NCBI GenBank assembly: GCA_936440205.1
Contig: OW387135.1
Span: 33,086,792-33,150,791 of the forward strand
Direction of reading: 5' to 3'
Origin: Lepidonotus clava
Taxonomy: Eukaryota; Annelida; Polychaeta; Phyllodocida; Polynoidae
DNA: 64,000 bases
The notes under the pieces are model-generated. The model did not search any database. It was not told the origin of the DNA and saw only the letters and a list, made by a program, of their open reading frames with translations. Within the stretch, counting starts at the first letter, position 1. Each line of letters starts with the position of its first letter. Of this stretch, positions 55,725 to 64,000 are shown piece by piece. Made by a program: the position numbers and the translations under genes.

Positions 55725-58700
55725 AGGACTCTAGCATTTCATTTTTGTCGTTTACCTATATCAAACCTGACACAGGTGCTCCAGCACAGCTTGCAGCACA
55801 TCATGACCTGGTTGTGGACTACCTTAGTGTGACGTAGTAAGAACGTGATGCAGAGTAGGAGTAGAACGTGGTGTTGGTAAACAACTACTGTTTGATTATG
55901 GGTTGTTTGTACCACGTGACATCAGATATATTTTTATGTTCCATGTACCTAGACACTCTCGAGGGAGAACGTCTGAAGCAATGGGAGCAGACTACATATG
56001 CAACAGACTACACAGTCTGACATGACTGAACTATAGACACGTATGAACAGATAAGAATAATGACTTAGATGAGTCAGGGGAACCTCTAGGAGAACTCATA
56101 GGGAATTCGAACTGACTACTGGTACTACTTCAAGTCATGACCATACGATTCTGTCTTACAGATAGGTCCATGTAAACAACTACTCTTTGTTTATGGTTTA
56201 TTCAAACCACATAATAGTGGATATGATTTTATGTTCCAGGTACCCAGGCAAGCTCTAGGGAGAATGTCTCAAGCAATGGGAGCAGACTACATCTGCTTAA
56301 GACTATACACTCTGACATGACTGGACTATAGACAGGTATGAGTAGATATGAATCACTTATCAGATGGGTCAGCGGAACCTCTAGGAGAACTCATAGGGAA
56401 TGGGGACAGACTACTGGTACTACATGAGTCATGACCATACACGTCTGTCTTACAGATAGGTCCATGTAAACAACTACGCTTTTTTTATAGTTTATTTATA
56501 CCACATGATAGTGGATATGATTTTATGTACCAGGTACACAGGCAAGCTCTAGGGAAAAGCCCTCAAGTAATATGATTAGACTACATCTGTAACAGACTAT
56601 GCAGTCTGATATGTCTGTGCACAAGACAGGTGTGAATGGATATCAATCCAGTATCAGATGAGTAAAGGGGACATGTAGTAGATCACTAAGGCAATGGGAA
56701 CATACTACTTCTACTACTAAATGTCAAGTACATACCATTCAGTCATACAGATAGACCCAAGTTAATAACTACTGTTTGGTGATGGGCTGTTTGTACCACA
56801 TAACAATAGATATGATTTTATGTTAAAGGTACCCAAGCAAGCTCTAGGGAGAACCCATGAAGCGATGGGAGCAGACTACATCTGCAACAGACTATACAAT
56901 CCAATATGTCTATACTATCAATGGGTATGAATGAATATGAATCACACATCAGATGGATTGGGATGAACCCTAGGAGAACCCATAGGCAATGAGAAAATAA
57001 TACTGCTACTACTACATGTCAAGAACACCAGTCTGTCATACAGATATACCCATGTAAACAACTACCATTTGTTTATGGGTTATTTCTATCACATGGTAGT
57101 GAATATGATTTTATGTTCCAGGTACTCAGACAAGCTATAGGGAGAACATTTCAAGCCATGGGAGTAGACTACATGTACAAAAAACTATACAGTCCCATAT
57201 GTCTGTACATGAGACAGCTATGACTGGATATGAATCACATATCAGATGGATGGAAAATCTCTAGGAGAACTGATAGGCAATGTCAAACAAACTACTTCTA
57301 CTTCTAAATGTCATGAACACACGAGTCTGTCATGCAGATAGGACCATGTACACAGCCATAGTTTGTTTGTAGGTTATTTGTACCACATAGATGTGGATGT
57401 GATTTTATCTTCTAGGTACCCAGCCAAGCCCTAGGGAGAACTCCTCGAGCCATGGAAGCAGACTATATCTCAGAAAGACTATACAGTCCAATGTGTCTGT
57501 ACTATAGACAGGTATGAATGGATATGAATCACATATGAGATGTGTTAAAGGGACCTCTATAAAAAGACTCTAACTTTCAATTTGTGTCGTTTACCTATAT
57601 CAAACCTGACACAGGTGCCTCAGCACAGCTTGCAGCTTATCATGAGCTGTATTTGAACCACCATAGTGTGATGTAGTTAGTACATGGTGCCCAGTAGATG
57701 TAAGGTCTTGTAGGTAAACGGCTACTGTTTGTTTATGGATTGTTTGTACCACATAATAATGGTTATGATTATATGTTCCAGGTTGCCAGGCAAGCTCTAG
57801 GGAGAACCCCTCAATCCCTGGGAGCAGACTACATCTGCAACAGAATATACAGTTCAATGTGTCTTCACTTGAGACAGGTATAAAAACGGAGATGGATCAT
57901 GTATCAAATGAGTTAGAGTAACCTGTAGGAGAACCCTAAGGCATTATGGATAGACTACTATTACTACTTCATATCAAGAACATGATGGTCTATCATGCAG
58001 ATAGGTCCACGTAAACGACTACCGTTTCTTTACGAGTTCTTAGTAGCACATAATAGTTTACATGATTTTATGTTCAAGGTACCTGGGCAAGCTCTTGGGA
58101 GAACCCCTCTAGCAATGGGAGCAGAATACATCTGCAACAGACTATACAGTCCAGCATGTCTGTACTCGAGACAGGTAACAATGGATATAAATCACGTTTC
58201 AGGTGAGTCAGGAGGACCTATAGAAGACCCCTGATGCAGTAGGAACATACTACTTATATTACTTCATGTCACGTCCAAACAAATGTCACACAAATAGGCC
58301 CATGTAAACAACTACAGTTTGTTTATGGGTTTTTTGTATCACATAACATGGATATGATTTTACATTCCAGGTTACCAGGCAAGCTCTAGGGAGAACCCCT
58401 CAATCTGCGGGAGCAGACTACATCTGCAACAGAACATACAGTTTTAATGTGTCTTTACTTGAGACAGGTATGAACGGAGATGAATCATGTATCAAATGAG
58501 TTAGGTTAACCTGTTAGGAGAACCCTAAGGCAATATGGATAGACTACTCCTACTACTTCATGTCAAGAACATGATGGTCTATCATGCAGATAGGTCCACG
58601 TAAACGACTACCGTTTGCTTATGAGTTCTTTGTAGCACATAATAGTGGATATAATTTTATGTTCTAGGTACCCGGGAAGGCTCTTGGGAGAACCCCTCTA

Positions 58701-61490
58701 GCAATGGGAGGAGACTACATCTGCAACAGACTATACAGTCCAGCATGTCTGTACTCGACACATGTAACATTGGATATGAATCACGTTTCAGGTGAGTCAT
58801 GGGGACCTGTAGAAGAACCCTGATGCAGTGGGGACATACTACTGGTACTTCTTGATGTCATGACCAAATCAGTCTATCATACAGATAGGCCCATGTAAAC
58901 AACAACAATTTGTTTATGGGTTGTTTGCACCACATAATAATGGTTATGATTTTACATTCCAGGTTGCCAGGCAAGCTCTACAGAGAAGCCCTCAATCTGC
59001 GGGTGCAGACTACATCTGGAACAGAACATACAGTTCAATGTGTCTTTACTTGAGACAGGTATGAACGGAGATGAATCGTGTATCAAATGAGTTAGGGTAA
59101 CCTGTAGGGGAACCCTTCGGCAATATGGATAGACTACTCCTACTACTTCATGTCATGAACATGATGGTCTATCATACAGATAGGTACATGTAAGCGACAA
59201 CTGTTTGTTTATGAGTTATTTGTAGTGTGTAACAGTGGATATAATTTTATGTACCGGGTCCCTAGGTAAGCTCTTGGGAGAACCCCTGAAGCAGTATGAG
59301 CAGACGACATCTGCAACAAACTTTACATTCCAGCATGTCTGTTCTATAGAGAGGTATGACTGGATATGAATCACATATCAGATAGATGGGGAAAACTCTA
59401 GGAGAACTGACAGGCAATGCCAAACGAACTACTTCTACTACTAAATGTCATAAACACACAAGTCTGTCATGCAGATAGGTCCATGTACACAGCTACAGTT
59501 TATTTGTAGGTTATTTGTACCACATAACAGTGGATGTGATTTTTATGTTCCAGGTACCCGGGCAAGCCCTAGGGAGAACCCCTCGAGCCATAGAGGCAGA
59601 CCACTTCTCAGAAAGATTATACAGTCCAATGTATCTGTACTATAGACAGGTATGAATGGATATGAATCACATATCAGATGAGTTACGGGGACCTATATGA
59701 AAGGACTCTAGCTTTCACTATGTGTCGTTTACCTAGATCAAACCTGACACAGGTGCCTCAGCACAGCTTGCAGCACATCATGAGCTGTTTGTGAACCACC
59801 ATAGTATGATGTTGTCAGAACATGGTGCCAAGTGGAAGGAGAATTTCTTGTAGGTAAACAACTACAATTTGTTTATGGATTGTTTGTACCCCATAATAAT
59901 GGATATGATTTTATGTTCCATGTACACATGCAATCTCTAGGGAGAACCACTCAATCTGCTGAAGCAGACTTCATCTGCAACAGAATATACAGTTCAATGT
60001 GTCTTTACTTGAGACAGGTATGAAACGGACATGAATCATGTATCAAATGAGTTAGGGTAACCTGTTAGGAGAACCCTAAGGCAATATGGATAGACTACTC
60101 CTACTACTTCAAGTCACGAACATAATGGTCTATCATACAGATAGGTCCGTTTAAACAACTACCGTTTGTTTATGAGTGCTTTGTAGCACATAATTGTGGA
60201 TATAATTTTATGTTCCAGGTACTCAGGCAAGCTCTTGTGAGAACCCCGCGAGCAATGGCAGCAGACTACATCTGCAACAGACTATACAGTCCAGCATGTC
60301 TGTACTCGACACATGTAACATTGGATATGAATCACGTTTCAGGTGAGTCATGGGGACCTGTAGAAGAACCCTGATGCAGCGGGGACATACTACTGGTACT
60401 TCTTGATGTCATGACCAAATCAGTCTATCATACAGATAGGCCCATGTAAACAACCACAATTTGTTTATGGGTAGTTTGTACCACATAATAATGGTTATGA
60501 TTGTGCATTCGAGGTTGCCAGGCAAGCTCTATGGAGAAGCCCTCAATCTGCAGGGGCAGACTACATCTGCAACATACTATACAGTTCAATGTGTCTTTAC
60601 TCGACCCAGGTATGAACAGAGATGAATCATGTATCAAATGAGTTAGGATAACCTGTTAGGAGAACCCTAAGGCAATATGGATAGACTACTCCTACTACTT
60701 CATGTCATGAACATGATGGTCTATCATACAGATAGGTCCACGTAAACGACTACCGTTTGCTTATGAGTTCTTTGTAGCATGTAACAGTGGATATAATTTT
60801 ATGTTCCAGGTCCCTAGGTAAGCTCTTGGGAGAACTCCTCAAGCAATAGGAGGAGACTACATCTATGACAGTCTATACATTCTGACATGACTGAACTATT
60901 GACAGGTATGAATGGATACAGATCGTGGATCAAATGAGTCAGGGGAACCTCTAGGAAAACCCTAAGGCAATATGGACAGACTACTGGTTCTACTTCATGT
61001 CATGACCAAATCAGTCTATCATACAGATAGGTCCATGTAAACAACTACTGTTTGGTGATGGGCTATTTGTACCACATAACAATGGATATAATTTCATGCA
61101 CCAGGTACCCAGACACACTCTAGCGAGAGTGTCTCAAGCAATATGAGCAGACTACATCTGCAACAGACTCTGCAGTCTAATATGTCTGCTCTTTAACAAC
61201 ATACGAATGGATATGAATCAGTCGAGTAAGGAGGCCCTCTAGTAGAACCCATGGGGAGTGTCAAAAAAACTACCGCCACTATTGAATGTCACAATCAAAT
61301 CAGTTTATCATACAGATAGGTCCATGTAAACAAATACCATGAGTACGCTCGTCCGTCACACAGACAGGCCCATGTAAACGAGTACTGTTTGTTCAGGGGC
61401 TATTTGTACCACATGACGATGGATATGATTTTATTTTCCAGGTTGCCAGGCAAGCTCTCGGGAGAACCCCTCAAGCAACGGGAGCAGATG
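55725..61490 (+). repeat. Array of 19 units carrying 96-nt cassettes
   Basis: Cassettes start at 55945, 56240, 56534, 56829, 57122, 57416, 57782, 58079, 58371, 58668, 58963, 59258, 59554, 59922, 60219, 60514, 60810, 61105 and 61442 (the last cut short), about 295 bp apart. A typical cassette is preceded by GATTTTATGTTCCAG and followed by GTATGAATGG, that is, acceptor and donor. It is 96 nt, phase 0, reading VPGQALGRTPLAMG then AEYICNRLYSPACLYSRQ. About two thirds of the cassettes are open throughout, and most keep both splice dinucleotides. A 140-bp spacer containing CAAACCTGACACAGGTGC recurs at 55725, 57563 and 59700, so the array is a higher-order repeat of six to seven units. I do not recognise the peptide. 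Confidence 0.82.
58079..58174 (+). CDS. Representative cassette exon (unit 8)
   Basis: One of the intact cassettes, shown as an example. It starts after TGTTCAAG and ends at CGAGACAG|GTAACA. It codes for 32 residues with two cysteines (YIC and AC), a conserved GRTP turn and aromatic-rich NRLYS and LYSRQ stretches. Because it is phase 0 at both ends and a multiple of three, any number of cassettes could be joined in frame, or one chosen from many. No upstream exon with a start codon or signal peptide was found, so expression is unproven. It could also be a satellite that captured a single exon before amplification. Confidence 0.45.
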
Positions 61491-61687
61491 TGTGCAGAAA
61501 AGTCCATGTAAACAAGTACAGTTGGTTTATGGGCTATTTGTGCCACATATGAAAGGAACAAGTTCACTTGCTACTTTGAGCCTGCAACACTAACTGCACA
61601 CCAGTGCTGGTAAATAAAGAAATCCCAACTCTAATCTGCACGCTTTATTAATGCACTTACACATGCCTCACATGGAGAGAGGAACAC

Positions 61688-62041
61688 ATGGAATTTTACA
61701 AAATTACTGTATTAACTATTGTTTCTGACAACTACAAAGATAGACAATTGGAAGTACTGCTGAAACAGGAAATAGATCAATTCCTGAGGTTTAAGACCGA
61801 GCAGTTCTTTTCCTTCATTTCATTGGAACACACAACAAACATCATGTACGATAAGAAAATAATGGACTTTGAAGCATTTTTAGTACTGATACATGAAATC
61901 CCTCACCTATCATCTCAGCTGGAACCATACCTGAAGCACAACATGGAAAATTCAGTCCGACAATGGTTTCATGACTTACAGATTACAAAGACTGAACACA
62001 TCCATCACGATTTGTTTCCAAAAGTTGAAAATCATCACTAG
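61688..62041 (+). CDS. Unrecognised 117-residue protein (ORF a)
   Basis: ATG at 61688 in the context ACACATGG; two upstream ATGs in another frame precede it. It begins MEFYKITVLTIVSDN, is rich in charged and aromatic residues, has no signal peptide or membrane segment, and looks helical. It is a diverged paralog of the next ORF: both start ME(F/L)Y-IT-L--VS, followed by an E-I--F motif about 20 residues later, and both carry an SS-LE-(Y/H)L stretch. It lies in the same element and on the same strand as the cassette array, and could be either independent genes or 3' coding exons. No family recognised. Confidence 0.5.
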   Translation: MEFYKITVLTIVSDNYKDRQLEVLLKQEIDQFLRFKTEQFFSFISLEHTTNIMYDKKIMDFEAFLVLIHEIPHLSSQLEPYLKHNMENSVRQWFHDLQITKTEHIHHDLFPKVENHH

Positions 62042-62133
62042 GAGCTAGGAGGGCAAAGTGAAATCGGTTTTTCAATACTCACAGAGTACAACATTATAGG
62101 CAACCTCAACTTTGCATTTATGTGTCAAAAAAG

Positions 62134-62517
62134 ATGGAACTGTACGACATTACCTTCCTTGCAACTGTTTCTGCACACCTTCCTGTGATAGATGTGCAAC
62201 AACTAATAGAGACAGAGATAGAGGCTTTCTTCAAGCCGCCACCAGAAGAGCAGGAATTTTTCCTCTACCAAACCCGAGTTGAAAGGGTAAAACAGACTAG
62301 TGGTATACCTGAAAAAGAAGTCAGAATCACTTGCAACCTTGTACTGCAGCAAAGACCCCAACCATTTTACTCTTCTTTGGAAACTCATTTATCAACAAAG
62401 GGTAGGGAAGTTTTTCCTAACCAATTCATGTTCCTCATAATTTCAAGCTTGGAACGGACACATATTCCCTCCTCTGCTAATGCCATCAGGATGTTACAGA
62501 CTGCTCTATCTGCATGA
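62134..62517 (+). CDS. Unrecognised 127-residue protein (ORF b)
   Basis: Starts MELYDITFLATVSAHLP at the ATG at 62134 (context AAGATGG); codons upstream in this frame have no ATG. No signal peptide or membrane span. Motifs shared with ORF a are ME-Y-IT at the N-terminus, IETEIEAFF (versus LKQEIDQFL), and SSLETHLSTKGREVF (versus SSQLEPYLKHNMENSV). The tandem pair is separated by 92 bp. The AATAAA at 62564 could serve this gene or both. The function is not known to me; short, paired, compact genes without introns are common in viruses and selfish elements, but that is only an impression. Confidence 0.5.
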   Translation: MELYDITFLATVSAHLPVIDVQQLIETEIEAFFKPPPEEQEFFLYQTRVERVKQTSGIPEKEVRITCNLVLQQRPQPFYSSLETHLSTKGREVFPNQFMFLIISSLERTHIPSSANAIRMLQTALSA

Positions 62518-62563
62518 AGAGAACGTAACCTAAAGTGAACAGTGCTCTTTATAGGATAATGAA

Positions 62564-62569
62564 AATAAA
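62564..62569 (+). terminator. Poly(A) signal after ORF b
   Basis: AATAAA 47 nt after the ORF b stop and 12 bp before the right inverted repeat. Confidence 0.6.
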
Positions 62570-62581
62570 AGGAAAGTACCA

Positions 62582-62759
62582 GGCTTGCCCTCGAAGTGGC
62601 CAATTTAACGCGCCTGTTTCACAAAGTGAGTTGCTACATGGGGGGTTACTAGCATAAGGCTTCTGCTCTCGAGTGTGACTTCATGCTTTTCTTTTGTTCA
62701 GTTCCAACTTGATCAGGACCTCATTTTTTTCCAAATTTGAAAAAAGCAAGAGAGAGATC
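62582..62759 (-). repeat. Inverted repeat, right arm (178 bp)
   Basis: Reverse complement of 55428-55605 without a difference that I can find. The minus-strand gene ends only 80 bp to its right. Confidence 0.93.
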
Positions 62760-62838
62760 AAATATGTGAAAATTTTGCATGTAAAGGTAGAGAAATGGTG
62801 TGAATAAATTGACAAACAAAGTTTTAGTCGTGACTTGA

Positions 62839-62844
62839 TTTATT
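62839..62844 (-). terminator. Poly(A) signal overlapping a stop codon
   Basis: On the minus strand ATGAAATAAATC contains both the TAA stop of the 221-residue gene (62842-62840) and AATAAA (62844-62839). This is very tight packing for a host gene. Confidence 0.65.
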
Positions 62845-63505
62845 TCATTGTATGGTGATGAGAACAAAGTGTATTGGTGTTGCCATTTTCACTTGATGCT
62901 TCGACAAGCAACTTGTAAACTTTACAATTCGCACTGTCAAATCCCTTAGATAGTCCATCACAAAGTAACTCCTTTAAGCCGCACGGAATCTGTAGTCTGT
63001 TGATCAGTTCATACTGATTTTCAGCAGGTTCTTTGTTGTGGGAGACTAAGTGGGACAGAATAACATTTTTACATGCACCCTCTAATGTAAAGCGTCGTGC
63101 GAAATTAAACTTCCTAATAATCATTCCTGCTCTTCTTCTAATTGTATTGATAACCTGGGTGTTCTGCCTTCCAAATCGACTGTCATTGAAGCTGATGAAC
63201 CACTCAAATATTTCCATCATTGGTTGGCTTAGCTCTTCCCTCTCCTGCTCTGATTGTAGACACCGAAAAAGAAAGTTCTTGATCCAAAACTGCTTGCTTT
63301 GCAGGAAACCACAGAGAATAATGTGAACCAAAAGTGGTGTGTCAGCTATTAAGAAAGTGTTTAAAACTAGTTTCCCTCCAGTGGAGTGTGTTTGAGCTTT
63401 TTTGCCAAAAAGACTCAGACAAGCAGAGATCCATTCTTCAGCTCTTGTCTCTGGCCTCAGTTCGAAACATAAGGCATCACTTTCAGTGACAGAGGAGGAG
63501 GTCAT
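62840..63505 (-). CDS. Unrecognised 221-residue protein (ORF c)
   Basis: I take ATG at 63505 (context AACAACATGA) as the start. The protein begins MTSSSVTESDALCFELRPET and is mostly helical by composition (FLQSKQFWIKNFLFRCLQSE; QVINTIRRRAGMIIRKFNFA; LKELLCDGLSKGF), with no signal peptide or clear membrane span. It is intronless. The TATA box is TATAAATAA at 63569-63561. A short upstream ATG reading seven codons lies at 63534, close to the expected transcription start. It shares a divergent promoter with the 74-residue gene at 63716. I do not recognise a family; a structure-based search would be the best route. Confidence 0.65.
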   Translation of the reverse strand: MTSSSVTESDALCFELRPETRAEEWISACLSLFGKKAQTHSTGGKLVLNTFLIADTPLLVHIILCGFLQSKQFWIKNFLFRCLQSEQEREELSQPMMEIFEWFISFNDSRFGRQNTQVINTIRRRAGMIIRKFNFARRFTLEGACKNVILSHLVSHNKEPAENQYELINRLQIPCGLKELLCDGLSKGFDSANCKVYKLLVEASSENGNTNTLCSHHHTMK

Positions 63506-63715
63506 GTTGTTCAATGAAGGAAGTCAGCCAGCATCTGAGTTGAGGTAGATGAAAGTGAAGTTATTTATACGTTTTCTTCTCTCTGGGAACTGATAAGTGA
63601 AGCCATGAAGCCCAGTCTCTATGCAAATGAATGCATCACGTGACTTAATTTGCATATAGCTGGGACAATATAAGCATGGACAATGCAGATGCTTGCCATT
63701 CAATTGCACATCACC
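63506..63715. promoter_or_regulatory. Divergent promoter with paired octamers, histone-like
   Basis: Minus-strand TATA box TATAAATAA at 63569-63561; plus-strand TATAAG at 63669-63674. Between them is ATGCAAAT (63621-63628), then the E-box-like palindrome TCACGTGA (63636-63643), then ATTTGCAT (63648-63655): two perfect octamers in opposite orientation, one facing each gene. ATTTGCAT just upstream of TATA is the classic layout of histone H2B promoters (Oct-1 site). CCATTCA at 63696-63702 fits the PyCATTCPu cap motif known from histone genes and lies 22-27 bp after the TATA box. Confidence 0.72.
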
Positions 63716-63940
63716 ATGGCCAACAACACCTATGCTGAGAAGGAATTTCTACCAAAGAGTTCATGGTCCCGAAACACTATGATGCTGAGATGTACTGGCA
63801 ATTACCACAATCTGGTAGTTCTGTACATTATGCTGTGCTCTCTGCCATGTGTTTATCTACTGTGTGCTTTTCTATGGCATTATGCAAGAGAAAGAAGGCT
63901 GAGGCAGGTTATGGACACCATTCCTGTCCAGAGACGATGA
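63716..63940 (+). CDS. 74-residue membrane protein in a histone-type gene (ORF d)
   Basis: ATG at 63716 has an ideal context (CACCATGG), about 17 nt after the expected cap site. The protein starts MANNTYAEKEFLPKSSWSRN and has one hydrophobic segment (residues about 33-55; LVVLYIMLCSLPCVYLLCAF) followed by a basic tail ARERRLRQ. That suggests a single-pass membrane protein with the basic end in the cytosol. It is intronless. The stop is followed after 34 nt by a canonical histone stem-loop instead of AATAAA. It is not a histone in any frame and is too short for one. The predicted mRNA would be non-polyadenylated and S-phase linked. The family is unknown to me. Confidence 0.68.
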   Translation: MANNTYAEKEFLPKSSWSRNTMMLRCTGNYHNLVVLYIMLCSLPCVYLLCAFLWHYARERRLRQVMDTIPVQRR

Positions 63941-63974
63941 AGAATCATGGCTGAGAAACAATACTGAAAAAAAA

Positions 63975-63990
63975 GGCCCTTTTCAGGGCC
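63975..63990 (+). terminator. Canonical histone 3' stem-loop
   Basis: GGCCCTTTTCAGGGCC forms a 6-bp stem with the TTTC loop. It is flanked by AAAA on the left and ACCACC on the right, as in replication-dependent histone mRNAs bound by SLBP. The purine-rich element that pairs with U7 snRNA would lie just beyond the window. Confidence 0.9.
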
Positions 63991-64000
63991 ACCACCTCAC

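Larger units (their letters stand above)
55428..62759. mobile_element. 7.3-kb element with perfect 178-bp inverted ends
   Basis: Both ends begin GATCTCTCTCTTGCTTTTTT in opposite orientation. Between them lie a 19-copy cassette array and two small ORFs on the plus strand, with a poly(A) signal just before the right arm. The left end cuts the TRPV-like exon. I see no transposase, integrase or polymerase. There is no convincing target duplication (left flank CTTATTC, right flank AAATATG), and the channel exon does not resume on the right. It may be a non-autonomous DNA transposon, or the inverted repeats may be internal to a larger insertion that continues past 64000. Confidence 0.7.

Noticed and set aside
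55428-62759. RAG-like (ProtoRAG) or Polinton identity for the inverted-repeat element
   Set aside because: No RAG1/RAG2-like, integrase, polymerase or capsid reading frame, and the terminal sequence does not fit what I know of either family.
62840-63940. ORF c/ORF d as a decayed histone pair
   Set aside because: No histone-fold sequence in any frame; ORF d is shorter than any core histone although the regulatory elements are intact.

Overview
The window is animal nuclear DNA. It has spliced multi-exon genes with consensus GT-AG junctions, AATAAA signals, TATA promoters, a histone-type 3' stem-loop, many MITE-like elements and very large intronic minisatellites. The TRPV-type channels, the minisatellite-packed introns and the repeat style suggest an invertebrate deuterostome. 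My best guess is a cephalochordate (amphioxus); this is inference, not proof.

Layout. (1) 1-6.8 kb: the large terminal exon of a TRPV-like cation channel (gene 1, + strand), its 3' flank with a 460-bp tandem duplication, and a scrap of a third TRPV-like 3' end. (2) 7.2-10.9 kb: a 3.7-kb LTR-like unit bounded by two 508-bp direct repeats, with a MITE inside. (3) 11.8-55.4 kb: a second TRPV-like gene (gene 2, + strand), about 88% similar to gene 1 by eye where both are present. I could thread eight exons with matching phases: an acidic N-terminus, a 42-nt microexon, an exon ending in MITE sequence, a Gly/Pro-rich repeat exon, then after a 30.9-kb intron three helical exons and the ankyrin/channel exon. 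(4) 18.2-49.1 kb: that giant intron is almost wall-to-wall minisatellite. Families recur in several blocks on both strands, and their unit lengths are nearly all multiples of 10 bp (20, 30, 40, 50, 60, 80). One family carries the 5' splice-site consensus CAG|GTGAGT in nearly every unit. (5) 55.4-62.8 kb: gene 2 stops inside membrane segment S2, exactly where a 7.3-kb block begins. The block is bounded by perfect 178-bp inverted repeats. It holds 19 tandem copies of a roughly 295-bp unit, each with a 96-nt (32-codon) cassette normally set between a splice acceptor and a splice donor, followed by two small paralogous ORFs. (6) 62.8-64.0 kb: a compact divergent gene pair. The + strand member has an octamer, TATA box, PyCATTCPu cap motif and canonical histone 3' stem-loop, yet encodes a 74-residue single-pass membrane protein unrelated to histones.

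The two most unusual items are the cassette-exon array inside the inverted-repeat element and the histone-style gene at the right edge. They lie within 3 kb of each other, beside a truncated channel gene whose second half is missing from the window. I could not assign functions to any of the four small proteins at 61.7-63.9 kb.
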